The notes beneath the pieces are model-generated. The model saw only the letters and a list, made by a program, of their open reading frames with translations. It had not been told where the DNA came from and searched no databases. From Pseudomonadota bacterium (GTDB lineage: Bacteria; Pseudomonadota; Gammaproteobacteria; Woeseiales; Woeseiaceae), in assembly GCA_027295475.1 (NCBI GenBank), contig JAPUKV010000013.1:1-17335 (forward strand): DNA of 17,335 nt, read 5' to 3'. The translations under genes and the position numbers were made by a program. How positions within the stretch are numbered: the first letter of the stretch is position 1; each line of letters begins with the position of its first letter. Below are positions 1 to 8,310 of the stretch, piece by piece.

Positions 1-1
1 T

Positions 2-76
2 GCGGGCGTCGTATAATGGCTATTACCTCAGCTTCCCAAGCTGATGACGTGGGTTCGATTCCCATCGCCCGCTCCA
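2..76 (+). tRNA. glyU: tRNA-Gly, anticodon CCC
   Basis: This is a complete tRNA that reads GGG glycine codons. The 7-bp acceptor stem pairs GCGGGCG (2-8) with CGCCCGC (66-72), followed by discriminator T73 and an encoded CCA (74-76). The anticodon stem is TCAGC (28-32) with GCTGA (40-44), enclosing loop TTCCCAA with anticodon CCC at 35-37. The T arm has stem 49-53/61-65 and loop TTCGATT. It closely resembles E. coli glyU from memory. It is convergent with ubiB, and its promoter lies outside the window. No repeat of its 3' end was noticed elsewhere here, so there is no sign that it serves as an integration site in this window. Confidence 0.97.
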
Positions 77-111
77 CTGCCACTCAATTCCAGGCGACAT
101 AATCCCTGGTC

Positions 112-128
112 CCGCTGCGGCTCAGCGG
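112..128. terminator. Small hairpin between convergent tRNA-Gly and ubiB
   Basis: CCGCTG (112-117) and CAGCGG (123-128) form a perfect 6-bp stem with a 5-nt loop. It lies in the 65-bp gap between the tRNA and the ubiB stop codon. No T-run follows on either strand, so an intrinsic terminator is only a guess from position. Confidence 0.3.
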
Positions 129-141
129 TGAAATATTCGGG

Positions 142-1785
142 CTAATGGTGCCCGGAAGGGGGTCTGCCGCCAATTAAGGAAAGCGTACCCGCGACAATCA
201 GCACCCAGCCGAGCCCGGGCATCGTGTCGAGAGCAAGAATCAAGGTACCCGAGATAGCTGCTGTTAACCCCACAGCGAGCAGGAAGCGCTGTTTTTGTTG
301 CCGTTCCAACTGCTCACGCAGCAATTTGAGTTCCGGCGTGTGCGCTCTTACCCGTAATTTTCCCTCGGCAGCCTGATCCGCGAGATGTTTGATCGCTGCC
401 GGTAATTCCCGCAACGCGTCCCGAAGCTGCGGCAGGTTTTCACGAAGGTCGCCAAGGACCGCTCGCGGACCGACTTGCTCATCCATCCACTGGCGCAGTA
501 CCGGTTGCGCCGTTTTCCATAAATCAAGCTCGGGATACATCTCCCGCCCAAGGCCTTCGATGTTGAGCAAGGTCTTGTGCAGGAGAAGCAGCTGCGGTTG
601 GATCTCCATGTTGAAACGTTGCGCTATCCGAAAAAGACGGATCAAGATCTGTGCGAAGGAAATCTCCGCCAAAGGCTTGTTGAATATCGGCTCGCAGACG
701 GTTCGAACCGCGGTTTCGAGTTCGTCGATTCGTGTATCAGGCGGTACCCAGCCGGAGTCCAGATGGAGCTTGGCAATTTTGTAATAGTCGCGATCGAAAA
801 ACGCCAGGAAATTGCCTGCCAGATATTGCTGATCGCTTGGGCTCAGCGTTCCAACGATGCCGAAGTCCACGGCGGCGTACTTCGGTCGTTCCGGATCGTC
901 GACAATCACGAAGATATTTCCGGGGTGCATGTCTGCATGAAAGAAGTTGTGCCGAAAAACCTGTGAGAAAAAAATCTCCACACCGTTTTCCGCCAGTGTC
1001 TGAATATTGGTCCCCGCAGCCCTGAGCGCCTCCATGTCGCTGATCGGGATGCCATAAACCCTTTCCTGAACGAGAATTTCGGGCCGGCAGAAATCCCAGT
1101 AAATCTCCGGGACATAAAGCATGTCGGAATCCTGAAAATTTCGCCTTAGCTGCGCTGCGTTCGCACCTTCGCGCATCAGATCGAGTTCATCGATGACAGT
1201 TTTTTCGTACTCGGCAACCAACTCGAGGGGACGAAGGCGCTTGCTGTTCTCCCAGTACTTGTCCGCGAGGCCTGCAATGGCGTACAGAACATCGAGGTCT
1301 TGTTCTATCTGATCGCGGACACCCGGGCGCAACAACTTGACGATGACCTCGGTGCCGTCCTCGAGTGCGGCGGTATGTACTTGCGCGATCGATGCCGCGG
1401 CGAGCGGTTCAAAGTCGAAGCGGGCGAATACTTCATCGACGGGTTTGCCATATGTCGCGCTAAGAATAGCGACAGCCTCCTCCGCCGGAAACGGCGGCAC
1501 CCGGTCCTGCAGCTTGGCCAGCTCATCGGCAATATCACGGGGCAGCAAGTCCCTCCGGGTCGAAACTGCCTGGCCGAATTTGACGAAGATCGGACCTAAC
1601 TCTACAAGTGCGAGCCGTATTCTCTCGCCCAGCGGGGCGGACCGGTCACTTCTTCGTGGCAAGAGATAAAAGAAAAATCGTAACGGCCGCAGGATATGGG
1701 TCGCCGTGATGATCTCGTCCAGGCCGTGACGAACCAGAACACGCTGGATACTCAGGAGTCTGAGCAGTGTGCGTATCCGTCGCAT
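142..1785 (-). CDS. ubiB: UbiB, ubiquinone biosynthesis atypical kinase/ATPase (ABC1/ADCK/COQ8 family)
   Basis: This 547-aa membrane-attached ATPase of the protein-kinase-like UbiB family is needed for aerobic ubiquinone synthesis; the family hydrolyses ATP to help lipid intermediates reach the Ubi enzymes. Visible motifs in order are KFGQ (69-72), the alanine-rich loop AAASIAQVH (129-137), the ATP-site lysine K150, ExD (200-202), the catalytic loop HADMHPGN (283-290) and DFG (307-309). Two hydrophobic stretches at about 500-540 form the C-terminal membrane anchor. Length matches the family (E. coli about 546 aa). The ATG start has an AGGAA-type ribosome site a few nt upstream, and the gene starts 8 nt after the ubiJ stop, so it is the last gene of ubiE-ubiJ-ubiB. 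No key residue is missing. Confidence 0.97.
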   Translation of the reverse strand: MRRIRTLLRLLSIQRVLVRHGLDEIITATHILRPLRFFFYLLPRRSDRSAPLGERIRLALVELGPIFVKFGQAVSTRRDLLPRDIADELAKLQDRVPPFPAEEAVAILSATYGKPVDEVFARFDFEPLAAASIAQVHTAALEDGTEVIVKLLRPGVRDQIEQDLDVLYAIAGLADKYWENSKRLRPLELVAEYEKTVIDELDLMREGANAAQLRRNFQDSDMLYVPEIYWDFCRPEILVQERVYGIPISDMEALRAAGTNIQTLAENGVEIFFSQVFRHNFFHADMHPGNIFVIVDDPERPKYAAVDFGIVGTLSPSDQQYLAGNFLAFFDRDYYKIAKLHLDSGWVPPDTRIDELETAVRTVCEPIFNKPLAEISFAQILIRLFRIAQRFNMEIQPQLLLLHKTLLNIEGLGREMYPELDLWKTAQPVLRQWMDEQVGPRAVLGDLRENLPQLRDALRELPAAIKHLADQAAEGKLRVRAHTPELKLLREQLERQQKQRFLLAVGLTAAISGTLILALDTMPGLGWVLIVAGTLSLIGGRPPSGHH

Positions 1786-1793
1786 ATTCCTGG

Positions 1794-2420
1794 CTAGTGC
1801 TCTTTTGGCCGCTTCGCGTCCGGGGTTTCGACGCGGCTCAGGCGCGCTTCAAACCTCGCGACATCGTCGCGCAGCGCATCGACATTCCGGGCAAATGCTT
1901 CAACTTCATACCGGGTCGGCACGTCACGCCGCTCTTCCTGCAGATACTCGCTGATATTTTGCTGTAGCGTCGAACCCGCTTCCCAGCCCCACTTGCGAAC
2001 ACTTCTCGCGACCTCACCGAGATGGTGGGCAGCAACGTCTCCGATGATGCCCGACAGCTCCTCTTCGATATCAGGTTTGCCATAGTCGAGCAGTTTCTGA
2101 AATCCTTGTGCGACTTCCGCGTCCCCGGTCAACTCGAGGGATCCGTCGCGAATCGCTTCTTCTCCTGCCGTACCTGCAAATCGAGCCAGCGTCAGGATCG
2201 AGCCAGCGATAATGACATCGGGCTCGCCGTCAAAATCACCGAAGACCACGATCTCGTCGGGGCAAACGCAAAAGTACATCGCGAGGGCCGTATCCTTTAC
2301 CCTTATTGCTATCACTTTGCCGTCGAGCTCCTCGCAGAGTTCCCGGGCCGGCGTCGTCGCCCTGATTTGCCTGTTTACAAACTTCGTCAGGGGTTTGAAC
2401 AATGTCTCGAGCGCATCCAT
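1794..2420 (-). CDS. ubiJ: UbiJ, SCP2-domain ubiquinone biosynthesis accessory factor
   Basis: UbiJ is a lipid-binding scaffold of the aerobic ubiquinone-synthesis complex and works with UbiK. The 208-aa product has an SCP2-like domain over about residues 15-115 (regions around VIAIRVKD, VVFGDFDGEPDVII and LELTGDAEVAQGFQKLL) and a charged, probably coiled-coil C-terminus (about 170-200). This matches the length and layout of E. coli UbiJ (about 201 aa). The ATG at 2420 overlaps the ubiE TGA by one base (TGATG). An in-frame TTG one codon earlier (2423) would give a 4-nt overlap and cannot be excluded. Its position between ubiE and ubiB is the classic context and supports the name. Confidence 0.93.
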   Translation of the reverse strand: MDALETLFKPLTKFVNRQIRATTPARELCEELDGKVIAIRVKDTALAMYFCVCPDEIVVFGDFDGEPDVIIAGSILTLARFAGTAGEEAIRDGSLELTGDAEVAQGFQKLLDYGKPDIEEELSGIIGDVAAHHLGEVARSVRKWGWEAGSTLQQNISEYLQEERRDVPTRYEVEAFARNVDALRDDVARFEARLSRVETPDAKRPKEH

Positions 2421-3169
2421 CAAATCCGGTATCCAATATGTAATGCCACGATTCCGCCGGCAAGGTTGTGGTAACGGCAGCGCTCGAAGCCGGCCTCCTT
2501 CATCATCCTCAATAATTCATCCTGGTCCGGGTGCATTCGTATGGACTCGGCCAGGTACCGATAGCTGGACTCGTCATCTGCTACCAGTTTGCCCAACAAG
2601 GGGATTACTTTGAATGAATAAAAGTCATAAATAGGCTTGATCGCATCTGCCGGTTTGGAAAATTCGAGAATCAAAAGCTTGCCGCCTGGCTTAAGGACAC
2701 GCAGCATCGATGCCAGTGCAGCGTCCTGATTGGTCACGTTCCGCAATCCGAAGGCGATTGTGATGCAGTCAAAACTGCCGGAGGCGAAAGGCAGCTTTTC
2801 GGCGTCAACCTGAGCCACCGAAAGATTACCGGCGACACCTGCATCTATGAGGCGGCTCCTGCCCTCGCGAAGCATGTTCGCATTAATGTCGGCGAGCACC
2901 ACATGCCCCCGATCGCCTGCTTTGCCGGCAAAAACCCTGGCCAGGTCGCCGGTGCCGCCCGCGAGATCCAGCACGGATTGACCGCGTCGCACGCCGGCCT
3001 GCTCTATCGTAAAACGCTTCCACAACCTGTGAAGACCGCCGGACATCAGATCGTTCATGATGTCGTAACGGCCGGCAACGGAATCAAACACGTCTTTGAC
3101 TCTGCGTGCCTTGTCTTCTACTGGAACGGCCTCGAAGCCGAAATGCGTGCTGGGTGCTTCTTCTCTCAT
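2420..3169 (-). CDS. ubiE: UbiE, demethylmenaquinone/demethoxyubiquinol C-methyltransferase
   Basis: This SAM-dependent methyltransferase catalyses the C-methylation step of ubiquinone (and of menaquinone where present). The 249-aa product shows the SAM-binding motif I DLAGGTGD (68-75), the acidic post-motif strand VLADIN, the UbiE signature FGLRNV (140-145) and the C-terminal block [16 protein letters not shown] (201-216). Size and sequence closely match E. coli UbiE (251 aa). The frame stays open upstream to 3310, but homology begins at the ATG at 3169 (product [13 protein letters not shown]), 4 nt after the DUF971 stop. The longer start would overlap DUF971 by over 100 nt and is rejected. 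No strong Shine-Dalgarno is seen, so translational coupling to DUF971 is likely. Confidence 0.97.
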   Translation of the reverse strand: MREEAPSTHFGFEAVPVEDKARRVKDVFDSVAGRYDIMNDLMSGGLHRLWKRFTIEQAGVRRGQSVLDLAGGTGDLARVFAGKAGDRGHVVLADINANMLREGRSRLIDAGVAGNLSVAQVDAEKLPFASGSFDCITIAFGLRNVTNQDAALASMLRVLKPGGKLLILEFSKPADAIKPIYDFYSFKVIPLLGKLVADDESSYRYLAESIRMHPDQDELLRMMKEAGFERCRYHNLAGGIVALHIGYRI

Positions 3170-3173
3170 TATT

Positions 3174-3542
3174 CTAATTGGTCGCCGGATCATGGCGAGC
3201 ATAACCCGCTGATTTAAGCCGGTCGAGGTAGTCCTGCCAATATTCCGCCTGTTGCGCGCCCAGTTCGTACAGGTATTTCCACGTATAAAGTCCGGTGTCG
3301 TGGCCGTCATTAAAAATGAGCCGCACCGCGTAAAGCCCGATTGCTTCGATTGACGTTACCCGGACATCTTCTTTTCCGGTTTGCAGCACTCCCGGCCCGG
3401 GGCCGTGACCCTGCACTTCGGCAGACGGAGAAAAAACGCGAAGGTACTCGAACGGCAGATCAAAGGATCTCCCGTCGTCAAACTGCACGGCGATCAGACG
3501 CGATGCTTTACGAAGTTTTATCTCGACAGGAGTGGCGCTCAT
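3174..3542 (-). CDS. DUF971 protein (gamma-butyrobetaine hydroxylase N-terminal-like domain)
   Basis: This is a 122-aa single-domain protein. It has the conserved blocks [19 protein letters not shown] (about 29-47) and [12 protein letters not shown] (about 84-95), typical of the GBBH-like N-terminal domain (DUF971, Pfam PF06155). No hydroxylase domain follows, so it is the short bacterial form and not a carnitine enzyme. Its biochemical function is not established; in other proteins the domain occurs in metal-binding and Mrp/ApbC-type Fe-S contexts. It lies 48 nt downstream of hslU and 4 nt upstream of ubiE, so it is probably co-transcribed with both. No signal peptide or membrane segment is seen. 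The ATG at 3542 lacks a strong ribosome site. Confidence 0.88.
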   Translation of the reverse strand: MSATPVEIKLRKASRLIAVQFDDGRSFDLPFEYLRVFSPSAEVQGHGPGPGVLQTGKEDVRVTSIEAIGLYAVRLIFNDGHDTGLYTWKYLYELGAQQAEYWQDYLDRLKSAGYARHDPATN

Positions 3543-3590
3543 TGTGTTATTTCGCCGGTGTTCGAATAAGTCCTCAGGTTACCGCACTCT

Positions 3591-4931
3591 CTAAAGAATA
3601 TAACGGCTGAGATCCTCGTCTTGCGAGAGTTCGGCAAGATGGTCATCAACATAACCGGCGTTTATCTGCACATGCGACCCGCTCTTGTCCGAGGCTTCGA
3701 ACGATACAGTCTCGAGCAGTCGTTCCATGACGGTATGCAGTCGCCGGGCGCCGATGTTCTCCGTGTTTTCGTTGACATGAAAAGCGACTTCGGCGATTCG
3801 TCGAACACCGCTCTCGACAAACTCCAGGCTGACATCCTCGGTCGACAGCAGCGCTTTGTATTGCGATGTCAGAGACGCATCCGGTTCCGTCAGGATGCGA
3901 ACGAAGTCTTCGGTCGTGAGCGACTTTAGCTCCACGCGAATGGGAAACCGGCCCTGTAATTCGGGAATCAGGTCAGATGGCTTGCAATCATGAAAAGCAC
4001 CCGAGGCGATGAATAGAATGTGATCGGTCTTGACCATGCCGTACTTCGTGTTGATCGATGAGCCTTCCACCAGTGGCAGCAGGTCTCGTTGCACGCCTTC
4101 GCGGGAAACATCCGCGCCCATCGTTTCTGTTCGCCGGGCCACTTTGTCGAGCTCATCGAGAAATACGATGCCGTGTTGCTCGACCGCGTCAAGCGCTCGC
4201 GACTTGATCTCTTCCTCATCGAGCATTTTTGCGGCTTCCTCGTCCGTCAGAAGCTTCAATGCGGCCGTGACCTTGAGTTTCTTCGTCCTCTGCCGTCCGC
4301 CCGACAGATTCTGAAACATGCCTTGAAGCTGGCTCGTCATCTCTTCCATTCCCGGCGGCGCCATTATTTCGACACCCATCGCCATTGTCTGAATGTCGAT
4401 CTCTATTTCCTTGTCGTCGAGCTTGCCCTCACGAAGCATCTTGCGGAACTTCTGTCGAGTGTCGCTGTTGTCATGTGCATCGTTACCTTCGGCGGTAAAT
4501 CCAACGCTGCTAGCGGGTCTCGGTAACAGGGCATCGAGAACTCTTTCCTCGGCAGCGTCCTCGGCACGGTGGCTTACTTTGGCCATCGCTTCTTCGCGCG
4601 TCAGCTTGACCGAAACATCCATGAGATCGCGGATGATGCTGTCGACCTCGCGGCCAACATAGCCGACCTCAGTAAACTTGGTCGCTTCTACTTTGATAAA
4701 TGGGGCTTTCGCGAGTTTCGCGAGCCGCCGGGATATCTCTGTTTTACCGACGCCGGTCGGGCCAATCATCAGAATATTCTTGGGCGTTATTTCACTGCGC
4801 AGCGGTTCGTCCACCAGCACGCGGCGCCAGCGGTTTCTGAGAGCGATAGCGACTGCGCGTTTGGCCTCGTCCTGGCCAACGATGTGTTTGTCCAGTTCCT
4901 GGACGATTTCTCTGGGGGTCATTTGTGACAT
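3591..4931 (-). CDS. hslU: HslU, ATPase subunit of HslUV protease
   Basis: HslU is a hexameric AAA+ unfoldase that feeds substrates into the HslV peptidase in the cytoplasm. The 446-aa product has Walker A GPTGVGKT (57-64), the pore loop GYVG (90-93), an inserted I-domain (about 110-240), Walker B FLDELDK (257-263) and the sensor-2 region ENIGARRLH near 391-399. It ends in SRYIL, the C-terminal tail that docks into HslV pockets in this family. Length matches E. coli HslU (443 aa). The start MSQMTPREI aligns with E. coli MSEMTPREI, although the upstream ribosome site is weak. It begins 35 nt after hslV, in the usual hslVU order. Confidence 0.98.
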   Translation of the reverse strand: MSQMTPREIVQELDKHIVGQDEAKRAVAIALRNRWRRVLVDEPLRSEITPKNILMIGPTGVGKTEISRRLAKLAKAPFIKVEATKFTEVGYVGREVDSIIRDLMDVSVKLTREEAMAKVSHRAEDAAEERVLDALLPRPASSVGFTAEGNDAHDNSDTRQKFRKMLREGKLDDKEIEIDIQTMAMGVEIMAPPGMEEMTSQLQGMFQNLSGGRQRTKKLKVTAALKLLTDEEAAKMLDEEEIKSRALDAVEQHGIVFLDELDKVARRTETMGADVSREGVQRDLLPLVEGSSINTKYGMVKTDHILFIASGAFHDCKPSDLIPELQGRFPIRVELKSLTTEDFVRILTEPDASLTSQYKALLSTEDVSLEFVESGVRRIAEVAFHVNENTENIGARRLHTVMERLLETVSFEASDKSGSHVQINAGYVDDHLAELSQDEDLSRYIL

Positions 4932-4966
4932 TCGGTTCTTACCAATTGGGGCCGGCGGCTATCGGT

Positions 4967-5509
4967 TCATGATTTTTCGGGCAGTTCCTCGATTTCGATG
5001 TTGTGGTTCGTGAAAACGCAGATATCGCCCGCGATTTTCAGCGACTCCTCGACAATGCTGCGGGCATCGAGCTTGGTGTGTTGTAAAAGGGCAAGCGCTG
5101 CTGCCTGTGCGTATGGCCCGCCGGAGCCGATCGCCATGAGATCGTGTTCGGGCTCGATCACGTCACCGATGCCGGAGACGATGAACGAGTTCTCCTTGTC
5201 CGCGACGCAGAGAAGTGCCTCGAGGCGCCGCAGCCTGCGGTCAGTACGCCAGTCCTTGGCGAGCTCGATGGCCGCCCGGGTGAGATTTCCGTACTGCTCC
5301 AGTTTGCTCTCGAAGAGTTCAAACAGCGTGAAGGCATCGGCCGTGCCGCCGGCGAATCCAGCAATGATCCGGCCGCCCGCGAGCTGGCGTACCTTACGGG
5401 CATTACCTTTCATGATGGTGTTGCCCATGCTGACCTGGCCGTCGCCGCCAACGGCTACGGCACCGTCACGTCGCACTGAGACGATTGTTGTCCCTCGAAA
5501 CTGTTCCAT
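4967..5509 (-). CDS. hslV: HslV, threonine peptidase subunit of HslUV
   Basis: HslV is a dodecameric proteasome-like peptidase and forms the ClpYQ/HslUV complex with HslU. The 180-aa product contains TTIVSVRR, whose first threonine (T7) is the catalytic N-terminal nucleophile after processing. [14 protein letters not shown] and [13 protein letters not shown] are further family blocks. Six residues (MEQFRG) precede the catalytic Thr, whereas E. coli has only Met, so a short propeptide must be removed. I chose the ATG at 5509 because AGGTAGGA lies 9 nt upstream; an in-frame TTG at 5515 is only 3 nt from that ribosome site. A REPIN-like repeat separates it from xerC. Confidence 0.97.
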   Translation of the reverse strand: MEQFRGTTIVSVRRDGAVAVGGDGQVSMGNTIMKGNARKVRQLAGGRIIAGFAGGTADAFTLFELFESKLEQYGNLTRAAIELAKDWRTDRRLRRLEALLCVADKENSFIVSGIGDVIEPEHDLMAIGSGGPYAQAAALALLQHTKLDARSIVEESLKIAGDICVFTNHNIEIEELPEKS

Positions 5510-5518
5510 TGTCAATTA

Positions 5519-5526
5519 TCCTACCT
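5519..5526 (-). promoter_or_regulatory. Ribosome-binding site that decides the hslV start
   Basis: On the minus strand AGGTAGGA ends 9 nt before the ATG at 5509 and only 3 nt before the in-frame TTG at 5515. The spacing favours the ATG. Confidence 0.6.
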
Positions 5527-5531
5527 GTTGG

Positions 5532-5600
5532 ATCGCCCGTCAGGACGGGCTCCTACGATGCGTCAACTGGTATCTGTGGGAGCCCGTCCTGACGGGCGAT
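5532..5600. repeat. REPIN-like pair of inverted REP elements
   Basis: Arms 5532-5556 and 5576-5600 are inverted copies of a 25-nt sequence with one difference (T5554 against G5578), separated by 19 nt. Each arm also folds on itself: the right arm has head GTGGGAG, then stem GCCCGTC, dinucleotide CT and GACGGGC. This head-plus-palindrome layout is that of REP sequences of Pseudomonas and related genomes, and two inverted REPs form a BIME/REPIN. Such elements are known to be spread by RAYT (TnpA-REP) transposases and to affect mRNA ends. Here it sits between xerC and hslV, both on the minus strand, so it may stabilise or separate the two transcripts. Confidence 0.85.
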
Positions 5601-5610
5601 TTAATAAATA

Positions 5611-6525
5611 TCAGGCTTTGTCGTCTGCCTTTCTTCGCGCCCGTGGATGAGTCTTGTCGTATATCTGGGCAAGGTGCTGGAAGTCAAGGTGCGTATATAC
5701 CTGGGTCGTGCCTATATTTGCGTGGCCCAGCAGCTCCTGGACACCGCGCAGATCGTGGCTCGATTCAAGCAGATGCGTGGCGAAGGAGTGCCGGAACAGG
5801 TGCGGATAAACCCTCACATCGATGCCCTGCCGTCGTGCCCAGTAGCTGACCCGGGACTGTACCGAGCGGCCGCTCAGGCGATTTCCCTGCTTGCTGACAA
5901 ACAAGGCCCTTTCTTCGCCCGGGGCAAACTGCTCGCGCAGTTTGAGCCAATCGGATACGGCCCGGCGCGCATGACGTCCTACCGGGACAATCCTGTCTTT
6001 GCTGCCTTTGCCGGTGACGCGAACTGTCTGGTCCGCGAGATCGACATCGCCGAGATCGAGGCCGGTCAGTTCGGCAAGCCTGAGACCGGATGAATACAGG
6101 AGCTCCAGAATTGCACGGTCGCGGGCGACGATCGGCCCGTCTCCCGTAATCTGCACAAGCTTTGCCATTTGATCGACGTCCAGGTTCCCGGGCAGGCGTT
6201 TGGCTGCTTTCGGTGCGCGGACCGCAACCACGGGGTTCTTTTTTACGTGCTTTTCACGGCTTAGGTACCGGTAAAAAGTACGTGCCGCCGACAAGCGACG
6301 TTGAATGCTGCGCGCGCTCAGTCCTTTGCGGTAACAAGCGGCAGCAAACGAACGGACGTGCTCATTATCGAGATTATTCCAGCCGGACAGGTCATATTGA
6401 TCGCAATACTCAGCAAGGGCTTTGAGATCTCGTCGATAGTGTTTGCAGGTCAGGCCGGACAAGCGGCGCTCGAACTCGAGATGCCGGATAAATTTATCTA
6501 TCCAGTCATATTCGATTTGCTTCAT
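5611..6525 (-). CDS. xerC: XerC, tyrosine site-specific recombinase
   Basis: XerC resolves chromosome dimers at dif together with XerD and FtsK. The 304-aa product has an N-terminal SAM-like DNA-binding domain (about 5-95) and a C-terminal catalytic domain. The full catalytic set is visible: R149 (GLRLAELTGL), K173 (GKGSKDRIVPV), H242 and R245 (HLFRHSFATH), H268 (LLGHANIGTTQVYTH) and nucleophile Y277. It is 28 nt downstream of the DUF484 gene, in the conserved dapF-DUF484-xerC order (PA5278-PA5280 in Pseudomonas aeruginosa, from memory). That order argues for XerC over XerD or an integron integrase. The ATG at 6525 has no clear Shine-Dalgarno. Confidence 0.96.
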   Translation of the reverse strand: MKQIEYDWIDKFIRHLEFERRLSGLTCKHYRRDLKALAEYCDQYDLSGWNNLDNEHVRSFAAACYRKGLSARSIQRRLSAARTFYRYLSREKHVKKNPVVAVRAPKAAKRLPGNLDVDQMAKLVQITGDGPIVARDRAILELLYSSGLRLAELTGLDLGDVDLADQTVRVTGKGSKDRIVPVGRHARRAVSDWLKLREQFAPGEERALFVSKQGNRLSGRSVQSRVSYWARRQGIDVRVYPHLFRHSFATHLLESSHDLRGVQELLGHANIGTTQVYTHLDFQHLAQIYDKTHPRARRKADDKA

Positions 6526-6553
6526 GGGGCCGGGCCTGCCGGTGTCGTCTTTG

Positions 6554-7258
6554 CTAGAAGCGCTTCAGCGACTCCGCGACAAGATCGCCAAGCCGTGACA
6601 GGAAATCCATGCTCATACCGGGGTGAAAACGGTTTGCGTCTGCGCTGCCGATCGCAAGGAAGCCTATTTCTGATTTCTTGCCAAGGGGCACGAGTGCCAC
6701 AGAGCCGACCTCATCCGTTTCCTGGCCAAAGAGAAAATCCCTCTGGGAGTCCCGGACCTGACCGCAGCGCGGGCTGTTACCTTTCAGAAAGGTTGCAAAA
6801 GGTTTGAGTGAATCAGACTCCCGCTCGATCGGCTTGAAGAAGCGGCCGAGTGTTACGTCGGCGAATATTTTCGGGTCGCCAAACACCACGAGGATCGACA
6901 GGTCGGCATCAAATCCTGCGCGAAGCGCGGTCTCGATTACCCCCAGTGTCTCGCCAAAGTCTTTAGCTGCCATCAGTCGGAGGGTCAGCTGATGCATCTT
7001 CGCGCCAAGCGCATCATTTTCCCGCGCGACGTCGATGAGTTCCTTGAGCTTACGCTCCAGCTTCAGGTCTTTTTGCCGAAGAACCGAAACCTGGCGTTCG
7101 ACGAGCGAAATTGCGTTGCCCGAGACATGCGGCAGGCGCAAGGAACTCAGCAATTCGCTGTACCGCTCGAAAAAATCCGGATTTGCCTCCAGATAGTCAT
7201 GTACGGCGTCTTCCGACAGATCTTCTTCAACGAACTCCGGTTTTCGCTGTGTACTCAT
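6554..7258 (-). CDS. DUF484 family protein (GAF-like)
   Basis: This 234-aa cytoplasmic protein belongs to the DUF484 family conserved between dapF and xerC in gammaproteobacteria. It has an N-terminal helical part (DYLEANPDFFERYSELLSSL at 21-40, a family hallmark), a likely coiled coil (about 50-85) and a GAF-like C-terminal domain (about 90-230). No catalytic motif is visible and its function is unknown. The frame is open further upstream to 7432, but the ATG at 7258 starts where homology begins and forms a 4-nt ATGA overlap with the dapF stop. A role linked to XerC or segregation is only suggested by synteny. Confidence 0.92.
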   Translation of the reverse strand: MSTQRKPEFVEEDLSEDAVHDYLEANPDFFERYSELLSSLRLPHVSGNAISLVERQVSVLRQKDLKLERKLKELIDVARENDALGAKMHQLTLRLMAAKDFGETLGVIETALRAGFDADLSILVVFGDPKIFADVTLGRFFKPIERESDSLKPFATFLKGNSPRCGQVRDSQRDFLFGQETDEVGSVALVPLGKKSEIGFLAIGSADANRFHPGMSMDFLSRLGDLVAESLKRF

Positions 7259-8085
7259 AAATCCAGGATTCCTTCGTAGCTTAATTCTGCGTTGCCGGAT
7301 AGCCAGACCGCCGCCGACTTTCCCGGCCAGCTTACCATGAGTTGGCCACCGGGCAGGCTTACCTCCACGTCTTCGTCCAGCTTGTCGAGAATGCGGCCCG
7401 CCACGACCGCAGCACAGGCGCCGGTGCCGCAAGCCATCGTTTCCCCTACGCCACGCTCATGCACACGGAGGTCAATCTGGCTGCGATTCCTGATAGCCAT
7501 GAAGCCGACATTTGTGTGGCGCGGAAATCTTTTGTGGGTCTCGATGAGTGGGCCGAGAGTTTGAATGTCGGCTTCGTCGATCCGGTCCACCTCCAATACA
7601 CAATGCGGATTGCCCATCGAAAGGACCGACACGCTCAAGGCATCTCCGCCGGCCTGCAACGGGTACACAGCTGCCCTTTCATCGGCAATGAACGGAACTT
7701 TGGCCGGTTCGAGTTCCGGCTGTCCCATGCACACGGCCACTGAGTTCTCACCGAGAATTCGTACCGGGACCGGACCGGCCGGGCTGCCAAGCGTAAAGTC
7801 GCTTTTCTGCCCGGGGTCGCGAGAGATCACCCAGGCAACGCAACGAACGCCGTTGCCGCACTGCTCGACTTCACTGCCGTCCGCGTTGAACACACGGTAA
7901 TACGCAAGGCTGTCGGCGTCGCGGGGCGGGCCAATCCACATGAGCTGATCGAAGCCGACCCCCGTGCGGCGGTCAGCGAGGCGCCGGATATCTTCGGCCG
8001 CTGGTATTTCTTGCTCTCCCTTGCGTTGATCGACGACCAGAAAATCATTGCCGGCGCCGTGCATTTTCCGAAATGAGAGCTGCAT
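7255..8085 (-). CDS. dapF: DapF, diaminopimelate epimerase
   Basis: DapF converts LL- to meso-diaminopimelate for lysine and peptidoglycan synthesis, using two active-site cysteines without a cofactor. The 276-aa product has both: C76 in CGNGVR and C219 in MACGTGAC. The N-terminal block KMHGAGNDFLVVD and the MGNPHCV block are family hallmarks. Length matches the family (about 274 aa). The start codon ATG at 8085 precedes MQLSFRKMHG, the typical start. It is the first gene of dapF-DUF484-xerC. lysA, its frequent upstream partner, is absent; the 225-bp gap leads to divergent parA-like DNA. Confidence 0.98.
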   Translation of the reverse strand: MQLSFRKMHGAGNDFLVVDQRKGEQEIPAAEDIRRLADRRTGVGFDQLMWIGPPRDADSLAYYRVFNADGSEVEQCGNGVRCVAWVISRDPGQKSDFTLGSPAGPVPVRILGENSVAVCMGQPELEPAKVPFIADERAAVYPLQAGGDALSVSVLSMGNPHCVLEVDRIDEADIQTLGPLIETHKRFPRHTNVGFMAIRNRSQIDLRVHERGVGETMACGTGACAAVVAGRILDKLDEDVEVSLPGGQLMVSWPGKSAAVWLSGNAELSYEGILDL

Positions 8086-8310
8086 CCGCGGAGTTTAACA
8101 GGACGTTTGCGGAACATGGATTGTCGATCCGGGCGCTACGATAATCGGCAGCCTGGTCGTGCGAACAAGGTTTTTCCCGGGGCATAAAGTGAATGGACTT
8201 TTGTCCTCGGCACCGGTAGTTTACATAAACAAAAATACAGCAGGTGGCGCGGCAGAGATGCTCTCCGCCGTGCAGACTTCTAACGCCTCAAATTCACGCC
8301 GGGGACAAAA
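8086..8310. other. Divergent intergenic region between dapF and parA-like gene
   Basis: This 225-bp gap must hold promoters for dapF (minus) and the ParA-like gene (plus). On the plus strand TTGTCC (8201-8206) and CATAAA (8224-8229) are 17 nt apart and match 4 of 6 bases each, a weak sigma70 candidate. On the minus strand a TTGTTC box precedes a GATTATCGT stretch by about 17-19 nt, also weak. A hairpin in the parA leader, GCGG(c)AGAG-atg-CTCTCCGC (8249-8268), could influence expression. No gene is seen here. Confidence 0.35.
8301..8305 (+). promoter_or_regulatory. Ribosome-binding site of parA-like gene
   Basis: GGGGA lies 5 nt before the ATG at 8311 and supports that start over the downstream in-frame ATGs (residues 5 and 7). 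Confidence 0.6.

Noticed and set aside
2..76. tRNA-Gly as attachment site of an integrated element
   Set aside because: No integrase and no repeat of the tRNA 3' end were noticed in the window; the neighbouring DNA is core ubiquinone genes.
3170..3310. N-terminal extension of UbiE
   Set aside because: It would overlap DUF971 heavily and has no homology; the family start is at 3169.
4998..5849. Long plus-strand open frame (283 codons) opposite hslV and xerC
   Set aside because: It is antisense to two well-recognised genes, its product is Ser/Arg-rich with no family likeness, and it crosses the REPIN. It is a GC-codon shadow.
7259..7432. N-terminal extension of the DUF484 protein
   Set aside because: The Arg/Gly-rich extension lies within dapF; the ATGA overlap at 7258 is the natural start.
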